Below, piece after piece: positions 19,945 through 27,405 of a stretch of 64,000 bases of DNA. Both the position numbers and the translations under genes were made by a program. Within the stretch, counting starts at the first letter, position 1. Every line of letters begins with the position of its first letter. Source of the DNA: Lelliottia amnigena. Its GTDB lineage: Bacteria > Pseudomonadota > Gammaproteobacteria > Enterobacterales > Enterobacteriaceae. The notes under the pieces were generated by a model. That model ran no database searches. It saw nothing but the letters and a program-made list of their open reading frames with translations, and was not told the origin of the DNA. The stretch spans positions 496,001-560,000 of the forward strand of contig LR134135.1 in NCBI GenBank assembly GCA_900635465.1, written 5' to 3'.

Positions 19945-21204
19945 ATGGCTATCACAGACGTAGCAGCCCGCACAGCAAAGCCCCGCGAAAAAGAATACAA
20001 ACTCACAGACTCCCATGGCTTATATCTCTTAGTTAAACCAACTGGTTCTAAACGCTGGTATCTGAAGTACCGCTTTGAAGGTAAAGAAAGCCGGGTTGCT
20101 TTGGGTGCTTATCCTCTTGTATCCCTGGCAAAAGCCCGTGAAAAACGTGATGAGATACGCCTCTTGTTAGCTGAAGGGATTAGCCCTAATGCAAAAAAAG
20201 AAGAGGTGAGAGAGCAGGAGCAAGCAACGTTAAATACTTTTGAGAAAGTGGCAAAAGACTGGCACTCGAACAATAAGCGATGGTCTAGCGGTCATGCAGA
20301 AAGAGTATGGCGAGATTTAGAGCGCAATATTCTTCCAACTATCGGCGCTAGAAACATTGCAGATTTATCTACTCGAGATCTCTTGCTTCCACTGCGTGAA
20401 GTAGAAATGAGCGGTCGCTTGGATGTTGCTTCTCGTTTACAGCAACGTATCAGCGGTATTATGCGCTACGCCGTACAAAGTGGCCTCATTGAAAGAAATC
20501 CAGCACAGGATCTCGCTGGGGCTATTACATCAAGAAAAGCGACTCACAGACCGGCTTTACTTCTTGAGAAACTACCTGCTTTTATCCAAAAGATTGAATG
20601 CCATAGAGGCCGTTTGCTAACGCGTTTGGCTCTTCAACTATGCCTCAATGTTTTTATCCGTTCCAGCGAGTTACGTTTTGCACGCTGGAAAGAGATTGAT
20701 CTCAAGAAAGCACTTTGGACTATTCCTGCTGAGCGAGAGGCCATTGAAGGTGTGAAACATTCCCACCGCGGGTCGAAAATGAGAACAACTCATTTAGTAC
20801 CATTATCTCATCAGGCGATAGCCTTGCTCGAAGAGATCAGAATGTTAAGTGGTCATAGTGACCTAGTCTTCCCCGGAGATCATCATCCAACTAAACCCAT
20901 GAGTGAAAACACCATCAATAACGCTTTACGTGGGATGGGTTATGACACCAAAACCGAAGTATGTGGGCATGGTTTCCGTGCGATGGCGTGTAGTGCGTTA
21001 GTTGAGTCAGGGCTATGGTCTCGTGACGCTGTGGAAAGACAAATGAGCCATCAGGAAAGAAACGGTGTCCGGGCTGCGTACATTCATAAAGCAGAACATT
21101 TGGAAGAGCGGAGGTTGATGGTGCAATGGTGGGCTGATTATTTAGATGCCAATGCAAACGCGCATATAACACCATTTGAGTTTGCTAAGCAGTATCAGTC
21201 ATAA
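19945..21204 (+). CDS. int: P4-type tyrosine integrase
   Basis: 419-residue tyrosine recombinase of the P4/CP4-57 group, integrating the satellite at leuX. N-terminal DUF4102 arm-binding domain (about residues 1-90, with KLTDSHGLYLLVKPTGSKRW). Catalytic residues: Arg239 (LNVFIRSSELRFARW), His342 and Arg345 (HGFRAMA), Tyr379 (RAAYIHKAE). Start ATG 19945, 165 bases from the tRNA end, as usual for P4-type int. Transcribed away from the tRNA. Codon use is less GC-rich than the neighbouring chromosome. In P4 the int promoter overlaps attP and is autoregulated by Int; the spacer here would carry those arm sites. Confidence 0.96.
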   Translation: MAITDVAARTAKPREKEYKLTDSHGLYLLVKPTGSKRWYLKYRFEGKESRVALGAYPLVSLAKAREKRDEIRLLLAEGISPNAKKEEVREQEQATLNTFEKVAKDWHSNNKRWSSGHAERVWRDLERNILPTIGARNIADLSTRDLLLPLREVEMSGRLDVASRLQQRISGIMRYAVQSGLIERNPAQDLAGAITSRKATHRPALLLEKLPAFIQKIECHRGRLLTRLALQLCLNVFIRSSELRFARWKEIDLKKALWTIPAEREAIEGVKHSHRGSKMRTTHLVPLSHQAIALLEEIRMLSGHSDLVFPGDHHPTKPMSENTINNALRGMGYDTKTEVCGHGFRAMACSALVESGLWSRDAVERQMSHQERNGVRAAYIHKAEHLEERRLMVQWWADYLDANANAHITPFEFAKQYQS

Positions 21205-21364
21205 AAAAACTTTTTTTCTGTTTAACTACTCACTCTGTTCATCATGATATTTTATCTTTTAAAATCATTGCGATAGTGGGTGATTAAAAGGTGAGGAGTG
21301 AAGAGTCCATTGTTCATCTTTGCCTCCTGAATGTGAAAAAACCGGCTTGCGCCGGTTTATCAGG

Positions 21365-23698
21365 TTAAATCGCGAGGGTGTCATCGCACTTGGGTAGCCA
21401 GTCGGAATTGCTTTCATCCGTCAGCGTGATGTTAGTTTGCGTCCCCTGCCGGGTATGTCGTTTCTCGTAATTCACCCCGTACTCTTTGAGCATCAGCGGT
21501 AGCCCCAGCCCGAACATTTTCAGGCTCAGGACATTCTTGTACCCGTTGGCTTCCATGTAGACCAGATAGGCGTGGTAAAGGTAATTGCGGGGCTGTCGTG
21601 GGACGATATTGGCGTTACCCATATACATTCCGTTTGGCTGTTCCAGTGCTTCGAGATAGCCACAAAAATCAAAGGCTGGATCTGCTTCACGTTTGATGTT
21701 GATTGCCTCCGCAGAGTTCTGCTGAGACTGGAGCAACGTCCGCGCCGTCATAGGGTCACTAAACTGCTGCATAAGCTGGCGCACAATGACGGCCAGCTCA
21801 CAGGCAATTTTATCTTTCAGCTGTGGATCGCGTTCCTCCGGGGCGATCTGCTCCGGGAAATGCATAATCACCCTCCGCCGTGACACACCACCGCTGCGAT
21901 CGGTGAAGCGCATCGGGTTGTTGTTCACGGCCAGAATCACTGCCGGAATATGAGTGGAGTACGCATCGCGGTATTTCGGATCGACCGAGACCGCATCGCC
22001 ACCGGTGATGGCTTTTATACCGGCACCATCCCCGCTCCACTTCTCCTGATCGGGGAGAATAATCAACGAGTAACCAATTACAGCCGCACGTTCTCTGGAT
22101 GATTCCAGCGTTTCGATAGTAGCTGAGGTAGTGTTATCCTTCCCGGCGAGCATGGTCGCAATCTCGGCCAGAATACTTTTTCCGCTTCCGCCGGGGCCGG
22201 TCACTTCGAGAAAGAGCTGCCAGTCGTAACGATTCGCCAGCACCATAAACAGCGCAGCAAGAATAATATCCCGTTTTTGAGCGTTTCCGCCTGCTGCGCG
22301 GTCGAGCCAATGCCAGAAATTCGGCGCGTGCGCCTCCAGCATTTCCCCCTCTACCGGTGGGGTAAAATCAACATCGCACAGCGTGCGTAGCCAGTGCGCT
22401 TTACTGTGGGGGCTGAATAATCCGCTTTGGGTGTCGAGCACCCCATTACGGAAGCCAATCAGGCGGCGCGCCGGGGCGGCCTGCTGCGGAATAATCAGCT
22501 TCAGGGTGTCCACCACAGAAGCAATTCTCCCCGACGAGAACGGGGCGCGCAGTCGCTGGAACAACCCGGCCACGTCGCGGGCAAAACCTGACGTCGGGAT
22601 AATTTTCCACGTCCCGGCGTCATAGCGGGACAGGAGCTGGCCGTTGGCGTCCACGGCCAGCGCTTCGCCGTAATGCTCATGCACACGCATCGCCTTTTCG
22701 CTGGTACTCATGGCGGTAAACTCCGCCTCGCTCATGGTGTCGAACGGGCTTTGCGCCGCTGGCCGTATGGCACCGTAAATCGCTTTGCGCGTGGCGTCCT
22801 CACCCTGCTGCACAAAGGCATCATTCCAGTCACCGAATACCGGCGGAAGGGCAACCGTGCCCTCGCAGGCCTGTGCAGCCGCTGCGGCTTTCGTCTGGCC
22901 GTCGCCGCTGAGGTCACGGTCGGCAGCGAGCACAATCTGACAGGCCGGGTGTTTCTGACGGGCAAGGCTCGCCAGAGAAAGGAGGTTCACGGACGACAGC
23001 GCCACCATAACGGTCTCGCCGGTCAGGTGATGCACGGTGAGCGCGGTCGCATAGCCCTCCGCTATCCACAGGCGTTTTCCCGCCTCTTTTTTCCCGTCGA
23101 TAAGGTGCCATGCCCCTTTTACCTGACCGCCTTTCAGGGTGCGTTTCAGACCCTCAGCGTTAATGAGCTGAACGTTAACCAGCGCGCCGGTCTCGTCCTG
23201 CAGCGGCACGACCGCATCACCGGCGCGGTAGGTCACGCCGCCGGTTTTGTGCGTGGTAGTCAGCGTCAGGCAATTAAGCGCAGGAAAACCCTTGCGCGTC
23301 AGGTAGGCGTTGCCGGTGGCCGTACATGCTTTGTCCATCAGTGACACGGCAAGCGCGGCAGCGGCTTTGCGGCTGGCGTCAGTTTCAGCATCAGCGGCGG
23401 CAATAATTTCCTCAGCAACCGGCGGCAGACTGCCGGTCAGGGCGCTCACCTTCCCGGCGGCCTCAGCGGACGACACACCAAACACCTTTTCAACCAGCTT
23501 GAGCCCGTCACCCGCGCCGCACTGGTTGCAGAACCACGTCCCGCGCCCCTCTTTATCGTCAAAGCGAAAGCGGTCAGAGCCGCCGCAAACCGGGCAGGCC
23601 TGATGGCGGTTTTTGATGACCGATACGCCCAGCGCCGGGAGAATGCGCGGCCAGTGGCCGCACGCCTGTTTTACGGTTTCCGTTACGTTCATTTTCAT
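21365..23698 (-). CDS. P4 alpha replication protein (primase-helicase-origin binder)
   Basis: 777-residue multifunctional protein equal in length to P4 gp-alpha. Zinc finger Cys35/Cys38 and Cys57/Cys60 (ACPVCGG, FCNQC); a primase/Toprim part in the first half (KRLWIAEGYATAL and IVLAADRDLSGDG); an SF3-type helicase Walker A GPGGSGKSILAEIA in the middle; and a C-terminal winged origin-binding region. It should recognise GGTGAACAG-type iterons, and six such motifs lie at 25346-25450. Last gene of the leftward operon, 14 bases after the 106-residue gene. A hairpin-like AAACCGGCTTGCGCCGGTTT at about 21338 downstream can act as terminator. Confidence 0.95.
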   Translation of the reverse strand: MKMNVTETVKQACGHWPRILPALGVSVIKNRHQACPVCGGSDRFRFDDKEGRGTWFCNQCGAGDGLKLVEKVFGVSSAEAAGKVSALTGSLPPVAEEIIAAADAETDASRKAAAALAVSLMDKACTATGNAYLTRKGFPALNCLTLTTTHKTGGVTYRAGDAVVPLQDETGALVNVQLINAEGLKRTLKGGQVKGAWHLIDGKKEAGKRLWIAEGYATALTVHHLTGETVMVALSSVNLLSLASLARQKHPACQIVLAADRDLSGDGQTKAAAAAQACEGTVALPPVFGDWNDAFVQQGEDATRKAIYGAIRPAAQSPFDTMSEAEFTAMSTSEKAMRVHEHYGEALAVDANGQLLSRYDAGTWKIIPTSGFARDVAGLFQRLRAPFSSGRIASVVDTLKLIIPQQAAPARRLIGFRNGVLDTQSGLFSPHSKAHWLRTLCDVDFTPPVEGEMLEAHAPNFWHWLDRAAGGNAQKRDIILAALFMVLANRYDWQLFLEVTGPGGSGKSILAEIATMLAGKDNTTSATIETLESSRERAAVIGYSLIILPDQEKWSGDGAGIKAITGGDAVSVDPKYRDAYSTHIPAVILAVNNNPMRFTDRSGGVSRRRVIMHFPEQIAPEERDPQLKDKIACELAVIVRQLMQQFSDPMTARTLLQSQQNSAEAINIKREADPAFDFCGYLEALEQPNGMYMGNANIVPRQPRNYLYHAYLVYMEANGYKNVLSLKMFGLGLPLMLKEYGVNYEKRHTRQGTQTNITLTDESNSDWLPKCDDTLAI

Positions 23699-23712
23699 CG
23701 TTATTTTCTCCC

Positions 23713-24033
23713 TCAGTGCACAACCGGCGTATCGATATGACGGGCGCAGAGTTCATCCATGACGGCCATCCCGAGAAAGGACAGCGACGGCGCGGCTTTC
23801 AGTGGTCCGGCTTCCATTAAATCCTCCAGCAGCGCACAGGCAATCTGACGGCCTTTTTCCTCGCCGTGCTGGCGCAGATAAAATCCCTCCAGCTCGGCGG
23901 CAATAGCACTTTCCAGCGTATCGAGGGTGAGCTGAGGGTAGCGGTGCTGACGTTCGCACAGGGTCAGCCAGGCACAGGCCACGGCACGACGATACAGGGC
24001 GGCGCGTAATACAGGCGGTAATGGCTTTTTCAT
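23713..24033 (-). CDS. P4 Orf106-like protein (DUF5375)
   Basis: 106 residues, the same length as the P4 protein of that name at the same place before alpha. Helical, Leu/Ala-rich, no catalytic motif; function unknown. The start overlaps the upstream 75-residue gene by four bases (ATGA), showing translational coupling in the leftward operon. Contains [19 protein letters not shown] near the N-terminus. Confidence 0.8.
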   Translation of the reverse strand: MKKPLPPVLRAALYRRAVACAWLTLCERQHRYPQLTLDTLESAIAAELEGFYLRQHGEEKGRQIACALLEDLMEAGPLKAAPSLSFLGMAVMDELCARHIDTPVVH

Positions 24034-24257
24034 ACGTTACCTTCCCCGGTCAGCCAGCGCTGGTTGCAGCGCTCGACCACGCCGTCGAGCTGGGCGGTCA
24101 TCAGGTAAATCACGGAGTTGAGCTGCGACTGCTGCGCCGGGTCGCAGCGGAGGGTGGTGCAGTCCTGCTCCTGCATCATCGCGCTGACAAAGTGGCCGAC
24201 GTTACGCAGGTGCTCAAGGCATTCGAGTTCTTTGATGCTGAGGGTGGTGTGTTTCAT
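24030..24257 (-). CDS. Small P4-satellite protein, unknown
   Basis: 75 residues between the kil-like gene and the Orf106-like gene; both junctions are 4-base ATGA overlaps, so it is a genuine operon member. Sequence [20 protein letters not shown] is followed by a helical stretch with three cysteines (positions 13, 33 and 38, the second and third in QDCTTLRCD) and one more near the end (ERCNQRW). No function assigned; position corresponds to a small ORF in P4 relatives. Confidence 0.75.
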   Translation of the reverse strand: MKHTTLSIKELECLEHLRNVGHFVSAMMQEQDCTTLRCDPAQQSQLNSVIYLMTAQLDGVVERCNQRWLTGEGNV

Positions 24258-24684
24258 GCGTGCACCTCCGCCAGTGGCAGACGGCCAGCAAACGAGAGGA
24301 TGTAATCACGAACGAGGGAAAGACGTGCGGCGTGCTCGTCACCGGCAACAGTGCGGAGCATACAGATACGGGGTTTACGGTCTGCGCGGCGAACGGCGGC
24401 AAACACGAAGACAAACTGAGGATGAGACAGGGTGAGGGTTGTAGCCATAGGGGCAACCTCCATTGAGTAGCGATAAATGCCACCACCAGAGTTCCTACGC
24501 TCATGGGTGGTGATCCGAACGGGGTAGGAATACCGGCCTCAATGAATACCGGCCAGCCCGAAGGCTGCCCCGCCCGGACCACCATTATCTGACAGAAGCC
24601 ACGGTGAAAACACCACGGCCCCAAAAATGGGAGTGCCTGAGCGACGACGTAAAAAAAGACGCATGGCGCGTCCGGTGTCGCCAT
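24214..24684 (-). CDS. Possible Ash-like ORF overlapping the kil-like gene
   Basis: Open frame beginning [20 protein letters not shown], with [21 protein letters not shown] in its middle. This resembles short ORFs annotated as ash or extended Icd-like proteins in P4-type satellites. It runs through the immunity region and overlaps the kil-like gene in another frame, so the second half (after VVAFIATQ) is probably not meaningful. Whether it is translated is unclear; the region primarily works as RNA. Confidence 0.3.
   Translation of the reverse strand: MATPDAPCVFFYVVAQALPFLGPWCFHRGFCQIMVVRAGQPSGWPVFIEAGIPTPFGSPPMSVGTLVVAFIATQWRLPLWLQPSPCLILSLSSCLPPFAAQTVNPVSVCSALLPVTSTPHVFPSFVITSSRLLAVCHWRRCTHETHHPQHQRTRMP
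24254..24448 (-). CDS. Icd-like host cell division inhibitor (P4 Kil-type)
   Basis: 64-residue protein, close to the length of P4 Kil. Sequence features: [20 protein letters not shown] and a C-terminal [13 protein letters not shown], typical of proteins annotated as host cell division inhibitor Icd-like. ATG 24448 is chosen because GGAGGTTGCCCCT lies just upstream; a further ATG at 24463 would include the ribosome site. First translated gene after the immunity region, so it should be silenced in the lysogen by transcription termination driven by the antisense RNA. Confidence 0.75.
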   Translation of the reverse strand: MATTLTLSHPQFVFVFAAVRRADRKPRICMLRTVAGDEHAARLSLVRDYILSFAGRLPLAEVHA

Positions 24685-24720
24685 TGAGTAACTCGGGTTC
24701 CTACGCCCGGCTGTCGATTT
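24480..24720 (-). ncRNA. P4-type immunity region with antisense cI RNA
   Basis: In the direction of the leftward transcript, GTAGGAA occurs at 24699-24705 (in GGGCGTAGGAACCCG), its complement TTCCTAC at 24525-24531 (in GGTATTCCTACCCCG), and GTAGGAA again at 24492-24498 (in GAGCGTAGGAACTC). This reproduces the seqA-seqB-seqC order of P4, where the short CI RNA carrying seqB pairs with seqA and seqC in the leader and causes early termination. An 11-bp direct repeat GAATACCGGCC (24529-24555) lies next to seqB. Exact RNA ends cannot be read from sequence. Confidence 0.6.
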
Positions 24721-24801
24721 TTGCAACAGCGGGAAAACTATACCTGGAAACGGCGAACAGAAGCAAGCCAGAAAAAGGGGCTTTGAGAAAAACGGCTATC
24801 A

Positions 24802-25068
24802 TCATGCGTCACAGCTCCGGTTGCGATCGGCGATCCGCTCGGCCATCCATGCGGTGATTTCTGACTGCGCCCACGCCACGTTTTTACCGCCAAGCGAGAT
24901 TTGTTTCGGGAAAGCCTCCCGGCTGATGAGGTCATAAATTGTCGAACGGGACAGGCCGCACAGGTGCAGTACTTCGGGCAGGCGGATAAAGCGCTCCTGA
25001 ACGGCGTCAGGAAACGGCATTGGCGGGGCGACAGGCGCAGAAGACGGGGAAGAAAAAGCAGTGTGCAT
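24802..25068 (-). CDS. vis: Vis, AlpA-family regulator/excisionase
   Basis: 88 residues, the same length as P4 Vis. AlpA-type MerR-like helix-turn-helix: RFIRLPEVLHLCGLSRSTIYD, then LISREAFPKQISLGGKNVAW and a C-terminal AWMAERIADR. In P4 Vis represses the PLE promoter, activates late expression and works as excision factor. Transcribed leftward from the control region that contains the phased decamers; the nearest such repeat is about 140 bases upstream of its start. Ala/Pro-rich N-terminal extension of about 25 residues before the helix-turn-helix. Confidence 0.9.
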   Translation of the reverse strand: MHTAFSSPSSAPVAPPMPFPDAVQERFIRLPEVLHLCGLSRSTIYDLISREAFPKQISLGGKNVAWAQSEITAWMAERIADRNRSCDA

Positions 25069-25207
25069 CGGGCTACCTCATAAAGTCCATACAGTGCCGG
25101 TCGTGTCCGTCCGGCCTCGGGTAGCGCTCTATTTTGTGAATATTTTCTCTCAGGGCAACAAGTCTTTTTGCACCGACTCACTACACAACAAACTGTTAAC
25201 AAGAGAA

Positions 25208-25267
25208 TGGCAAACAGTGGCAATCAATGACAATCGTTGGCAATTCTTGATAATCCAGAGGCAAATT
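25208..25267. repeat. Five helically phased decamers (TGGCAA-type) upstream of vis
   Basis: TGGCAA at 25208 and 25218, TGACAA at 25228, TGGCAA at 25238, TGATAA at 25248, exactly 10 bases apart, with a sixth AGGCAA at 25259. Ten-base spacing places them on one face of the helix, as expected for cooperative binding of a small regulator. They lie between the vis start and the alpha iterons. Vis is the obvious candidate ligand. Confidence 0.7.
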
Positions 25268-25345
25268 TATGATTACTATTATTTATATATATTGAGTTAT
25301 TAATCGTAAAAAAGTCTAAGCGGAAAGGACGAAGAAAAAGAGGCA

Positions 25346-25450
25346 GGTGAACAGTGGTGAACAGACGGTGAACAGTCAGACCCCCAACTGTTCACCCTTT
25401 AAATTACTGTATTATTTATATTTTTCTTTAAGGTGAACAGAGGTGAATAG
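25346..25450. other. P4-type replication origin with alpha-binding iterons
   Basis: GGTGAACAG(T/A) at 25346, 25356 and 25367, the inverted copy ACTGTTCACC at 25387-25396, GGTGAACAG at 25432 and GGTGAATAG at 25442. An AT-rich 35-bp block (25397-25431) lies between the two iteron groups and is a plausible unwinding element. The motif agrees with the known recognition sequence of P4 alpha. P4 needs a second site (crr); degenerate CTGTTCATC/TTGTTCATC motifs near 21233 and 21311 are only weak candidates. Confidence 0.8.
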
Positions 25451-25528
25451 TTAATACTAAAAAAACAAACAGAGAGGGTGGTTTTCCTGCGACCTTTCTC
25501 TGGCAAGCCTGCTTTTAAAAGTCCCGTC

Positions 25529-25546
25529 TGTACCATTCCTGCCACA
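25529..25546 (+). promoter_or_regulatory. Ogr/Delta-type activator site of the sid promoter
   Basis: TGT-N12-ACA (TGTACCATTCCTGCCACA), the dyad recognised by P2 Ogr and P4 Delta, about 75 bases before the sid start. This position fits activation of the late satellite promoter both by the satellite's own Delta and by a P2-like helper's Ogr. Confidence 0.75.
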
Positions 25547-25619
25547 ACGGCAATGAGTCGAGTTGTTGTGTGGCGCACGGCAGAATCTCCTCAACCTGAC
25601 ACGTCTGAGGAGACACACC

Positions 25620-26354
25620 ATGAAAGCCACCACTGTTCCTGATTACCTGAAACCGGCATTCCAGAAACTGGACGCGGCCAGAGCCGCCCATCTCGAAAAC
25701 GCCCGTCAGATGGATGACACCACCACGGCGATGACCCGAACCAAAGAGCAGAAAGCAGAGCTTGAAAAGGAAAGCGGCAGCGAGGTCAGCGGATGGCGCG
25801 CGGCCTTTCGTGCCGGTGGGGCATTGCTGACGGATGAGCTGAAACAGCAGCATCTGGCGCGTGTGGCTTCCCGTGAGCTGGCGCAGGAATGCGACAGGCT
25901 GGCTGAGGTCCTGGCTTATGACAGCGACCGCCTGAAAGCCTCCTGTGACATTTCGGCCAGAGAATACCGTCAGGCGCATCACAATGTGCTGAGTGGATAC
26001 GCCGGAAAAGAGCTGGATAACGCGCTGCGTGATACGTGCGGGGCGCTTGTCCGGGCGATGAAACTGAAAATGCTGACGCTGGGGAACCCGCTCGCGAATA
26101 CCGTGGGGATTCAGGGCTATGTCGAACCCGATAAAGCGGTGATGCAGGAGGTGAAAACGTGGCTTGAACGTGCGGTGAAGGACTGTCACATCCGTCTGGC
26201 GGATGAGCCGGTGCTGTTTAAAGCCGGGCTGTCGGCTGAGACGCTGGCGCACATGAATTACGGTGTGGCAGTGACCAACGGCCAGCGTCAGGCCTACTTT
26301 AACAAACTGCGTGAGCGTGAAGCTGACCTGAAAATGCGGGGGCTGCTGGAATGA
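25620..26354 (+). CDS. sid: Sid, capsid size-determination protein
   Basis: 244 residues, exactly the P4 Sid length. Sid forms an external cage that makes the helper capsid protein assemble into small T=4 heads that fit the satellite genome and exclude the helper genome. Recognised from TVPDYLKPAFQKLDAARAAHLE at the N-terminus (P4: TIPEYLQPALAQLEKARAAHLE-like), LSDELKQ-type and ENPLANT-like segments and the RGLL C-terminus. Helical throughout. ATG 25620 after CTGAGGAGACACACC. First gene of the late operon sid-delta-psu. Confidence 0.93.
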   Translation: MKATTVPDYLKPAFQKLDAARAAHLENARQMDDTTTAMTRTKEQKAELEKESGSEVSGWRAAFRAGGALLTDELKQQHLARVASRELAQECDRLAEVLAYDSDRLKASCDISAREYRQAHHNVLSGYAGKELDNALRDTCGALVRAMKLKMLTLGNPLANTVGIQGYVEPDKAVMQEVKTWLERAVKDCHIRLADEPVLFKAGLSAETLAHMNYGVAVTNGQRQAYFNKLREREADLKMRGLLE

Positions 26355-26614
26355 TGCACTGCCCGTTCTGCAAAAAGGCGGCACACGCGCGCACCAGCCG
26401 GTATCTCTCGGATAACGTCAAACAGCGCTATCACCAGTGCACCAATATCGAATGCTCTTCCACTTTTCGCAGCATCGAGTCGATTGAAGAAATTATCCGG
26501 TTACCGCCTGAAAGTTTTACACCTCAGACCGTGCCGGATATCCCGATGTCGCCCCGTATGGTAAAGGGCTGTTACAGCTCACCGTTCCGCCATAATCAGG
26601 AGAAACGCTCGTGA
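26351..26614 (+). CDS. Delta/Ogr-family late activator, single zinc-finger form
   Basis: 87 residues. Zinc-binding cysteines Cys4, Cys7, Cys30 and Cys35 (HCPFCKKAAH ... HQCTNIECSSTF) define the Ogr/Delta fold that binds TGT-N12-ACA and recruits RNA polymerase alpha. P4 Delta is about twice as long and carries two such modules in tandem; this protein has only one plus a short tail, and is thus closer to P2 Ogr. Start overlaps the sid stop (ATGA) and its own stop overlaps the psu start (GTGA), so all three are coupled. Confidence 0.88.
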   Translation: MMHCPFCKKAAHARTSRYLSDNVKQRYHQCTNIECSSTFRSIESIEEIIRLPPESFTPQTVPDIPMSPRMVKGCYSSPFRHNQEKRS

Positions 26615-27177
26615 CCACCGTGACGCTACAGCAGGCCTTTGAAGACTGCCTGAATAATAAAACCGCCTGGCTCACCCGCAGGCAGGAATTGGCCGATGCC
26701 GAAAACGAATACCGCGAACTCATCGCCACCGGTGATGACAGACGCCCCCGGAGTCTGCAAACCCTGCGCGATATTATCGACGTCAAAAAGTGGGAAATTA
26801 ATCAGGCGGCCGGTCGCTATATTCGCTCACATGAAAATGTACAGCGCATCAGTATCCGTCACCGGCTGAATGATTTTATGCAGGCGCACGGCGCAGAGCT
26901 GGCCGCCGCGCTTGCACCTGAATTAATGGCTTATAACAGCCAGAATCCCGCCGTCACTCGCTGCGTGATGCAGCACTCCGTCGATTACCTGCGTGAAGCA
27001 CTGACCGTGTGGCTCGCCGCCAGTGAAAAAATTCATTATTCCGCGCAGGATAGTGACATTTTAACGGCCATCGGATTCAGGCCTGACGCGGCTTCGCGGG
27101 ATGATAATCGTGAGAAATATACACCTGCACAAAACCAGAATTACGTGAATAAACGTGCAGAACTGGCCGCACGGTAG
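26611..27177 (+). CDS. psu: Psu, polarity suppression and capsid decoration protein
   Basis: 188 residues. Psu blocks Rho-dependent termination by binding Rho and also decorates the P4 capsid. Recognised by INQAAGRYIRSHENVQRISI, LAAALAPELM and YSAQDSDILTAIGFRPD, which match P4 Psu closely. The start is GTG at 26611, supported by CAGGAGAAACGCTC and the 4-base overlap with the stop of delta. Last gene of the late operon. Coiled-coil-like helical protein without enzyme motifs. Confidence 0.95.
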   Translation: MTTVTLQQAFEDCLNNKTAWLTRRQELADAENEYRELIATGDDRRPRSLQTLRDIIDVKKWEINQAAGRYIRSHENVQRISIRHRLNDFMQAHGAELAAALAPELMAYNSQNPAVTRCVMQHSVDYLREALTVWLAASEKIHYSAQDSDILTAIGFRPDAASRDDNREKYTPAQNQNYVNKRAELAAR

Positions 27178-27334
27178 CCCGTCAGAGAATCCCCGTAAAT
27201 CCCGCCATTTTCCCCGAATTAAGCCATGCATGCGTAAGGTGCATGGTTTTGCATGCGTTTACACACCCCCGCCGCCCTCGCCAGCGCCAGCTCTGGCGCG
27301 GCCTGAGGCTGCTGATGCACCTGCATTAAAAGCG

Positions 27335-27380
27335 GCCCCTTAAGCGGGCAGGCGTGGCGGGGAGAGCATTGCGCGCATTC
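27335..27380. other. P2/P4-type cos site
   Basis: GGCGTGGCGGGGAGAGCATT followed by GCGCGC at 27351-27376 aligns with the known P2/P4 cohesive-end region (GGCGAGGCGGGGAAAGCACT-GCGCG as recalled), with about three differences. It lies downstream of psu at the position of cos in P4. Flanking 27178-27334 contains GCATGCGT twice, a CCATGCA/TGCATGG inverted repeat and GCGCCAG-CT-CTGGCGC (about 27283), which may act as psu terminator or packaging signal. No gene is present in 27178-27405. Confidence 0.7.
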
Positions 27381-27405
27381 TAAGAGGAACGCTATTTGAA
27401 TAGAC

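Noticed and set aside
21205..21364. Second alpha-binding site (crr) next to the alpha gene
   Set aside because: Only two degenerate motifs (CTGTTCATC, TTGTTCATC), too weak to call without a position-weight search.
25515..26384. 289-residue minus-strand ORF opposite sid
   Set aside because: sid is certain by match to P4; the opposite frame is a composition artefact.
27178..27405. Possible hidden qatD remnant after qatC
   Set aside because: Only 228 bases, with GC-rich repeats and a cos-like sequence and no fragment resembling TatD motifs (such as HxH at a start) on either strand.
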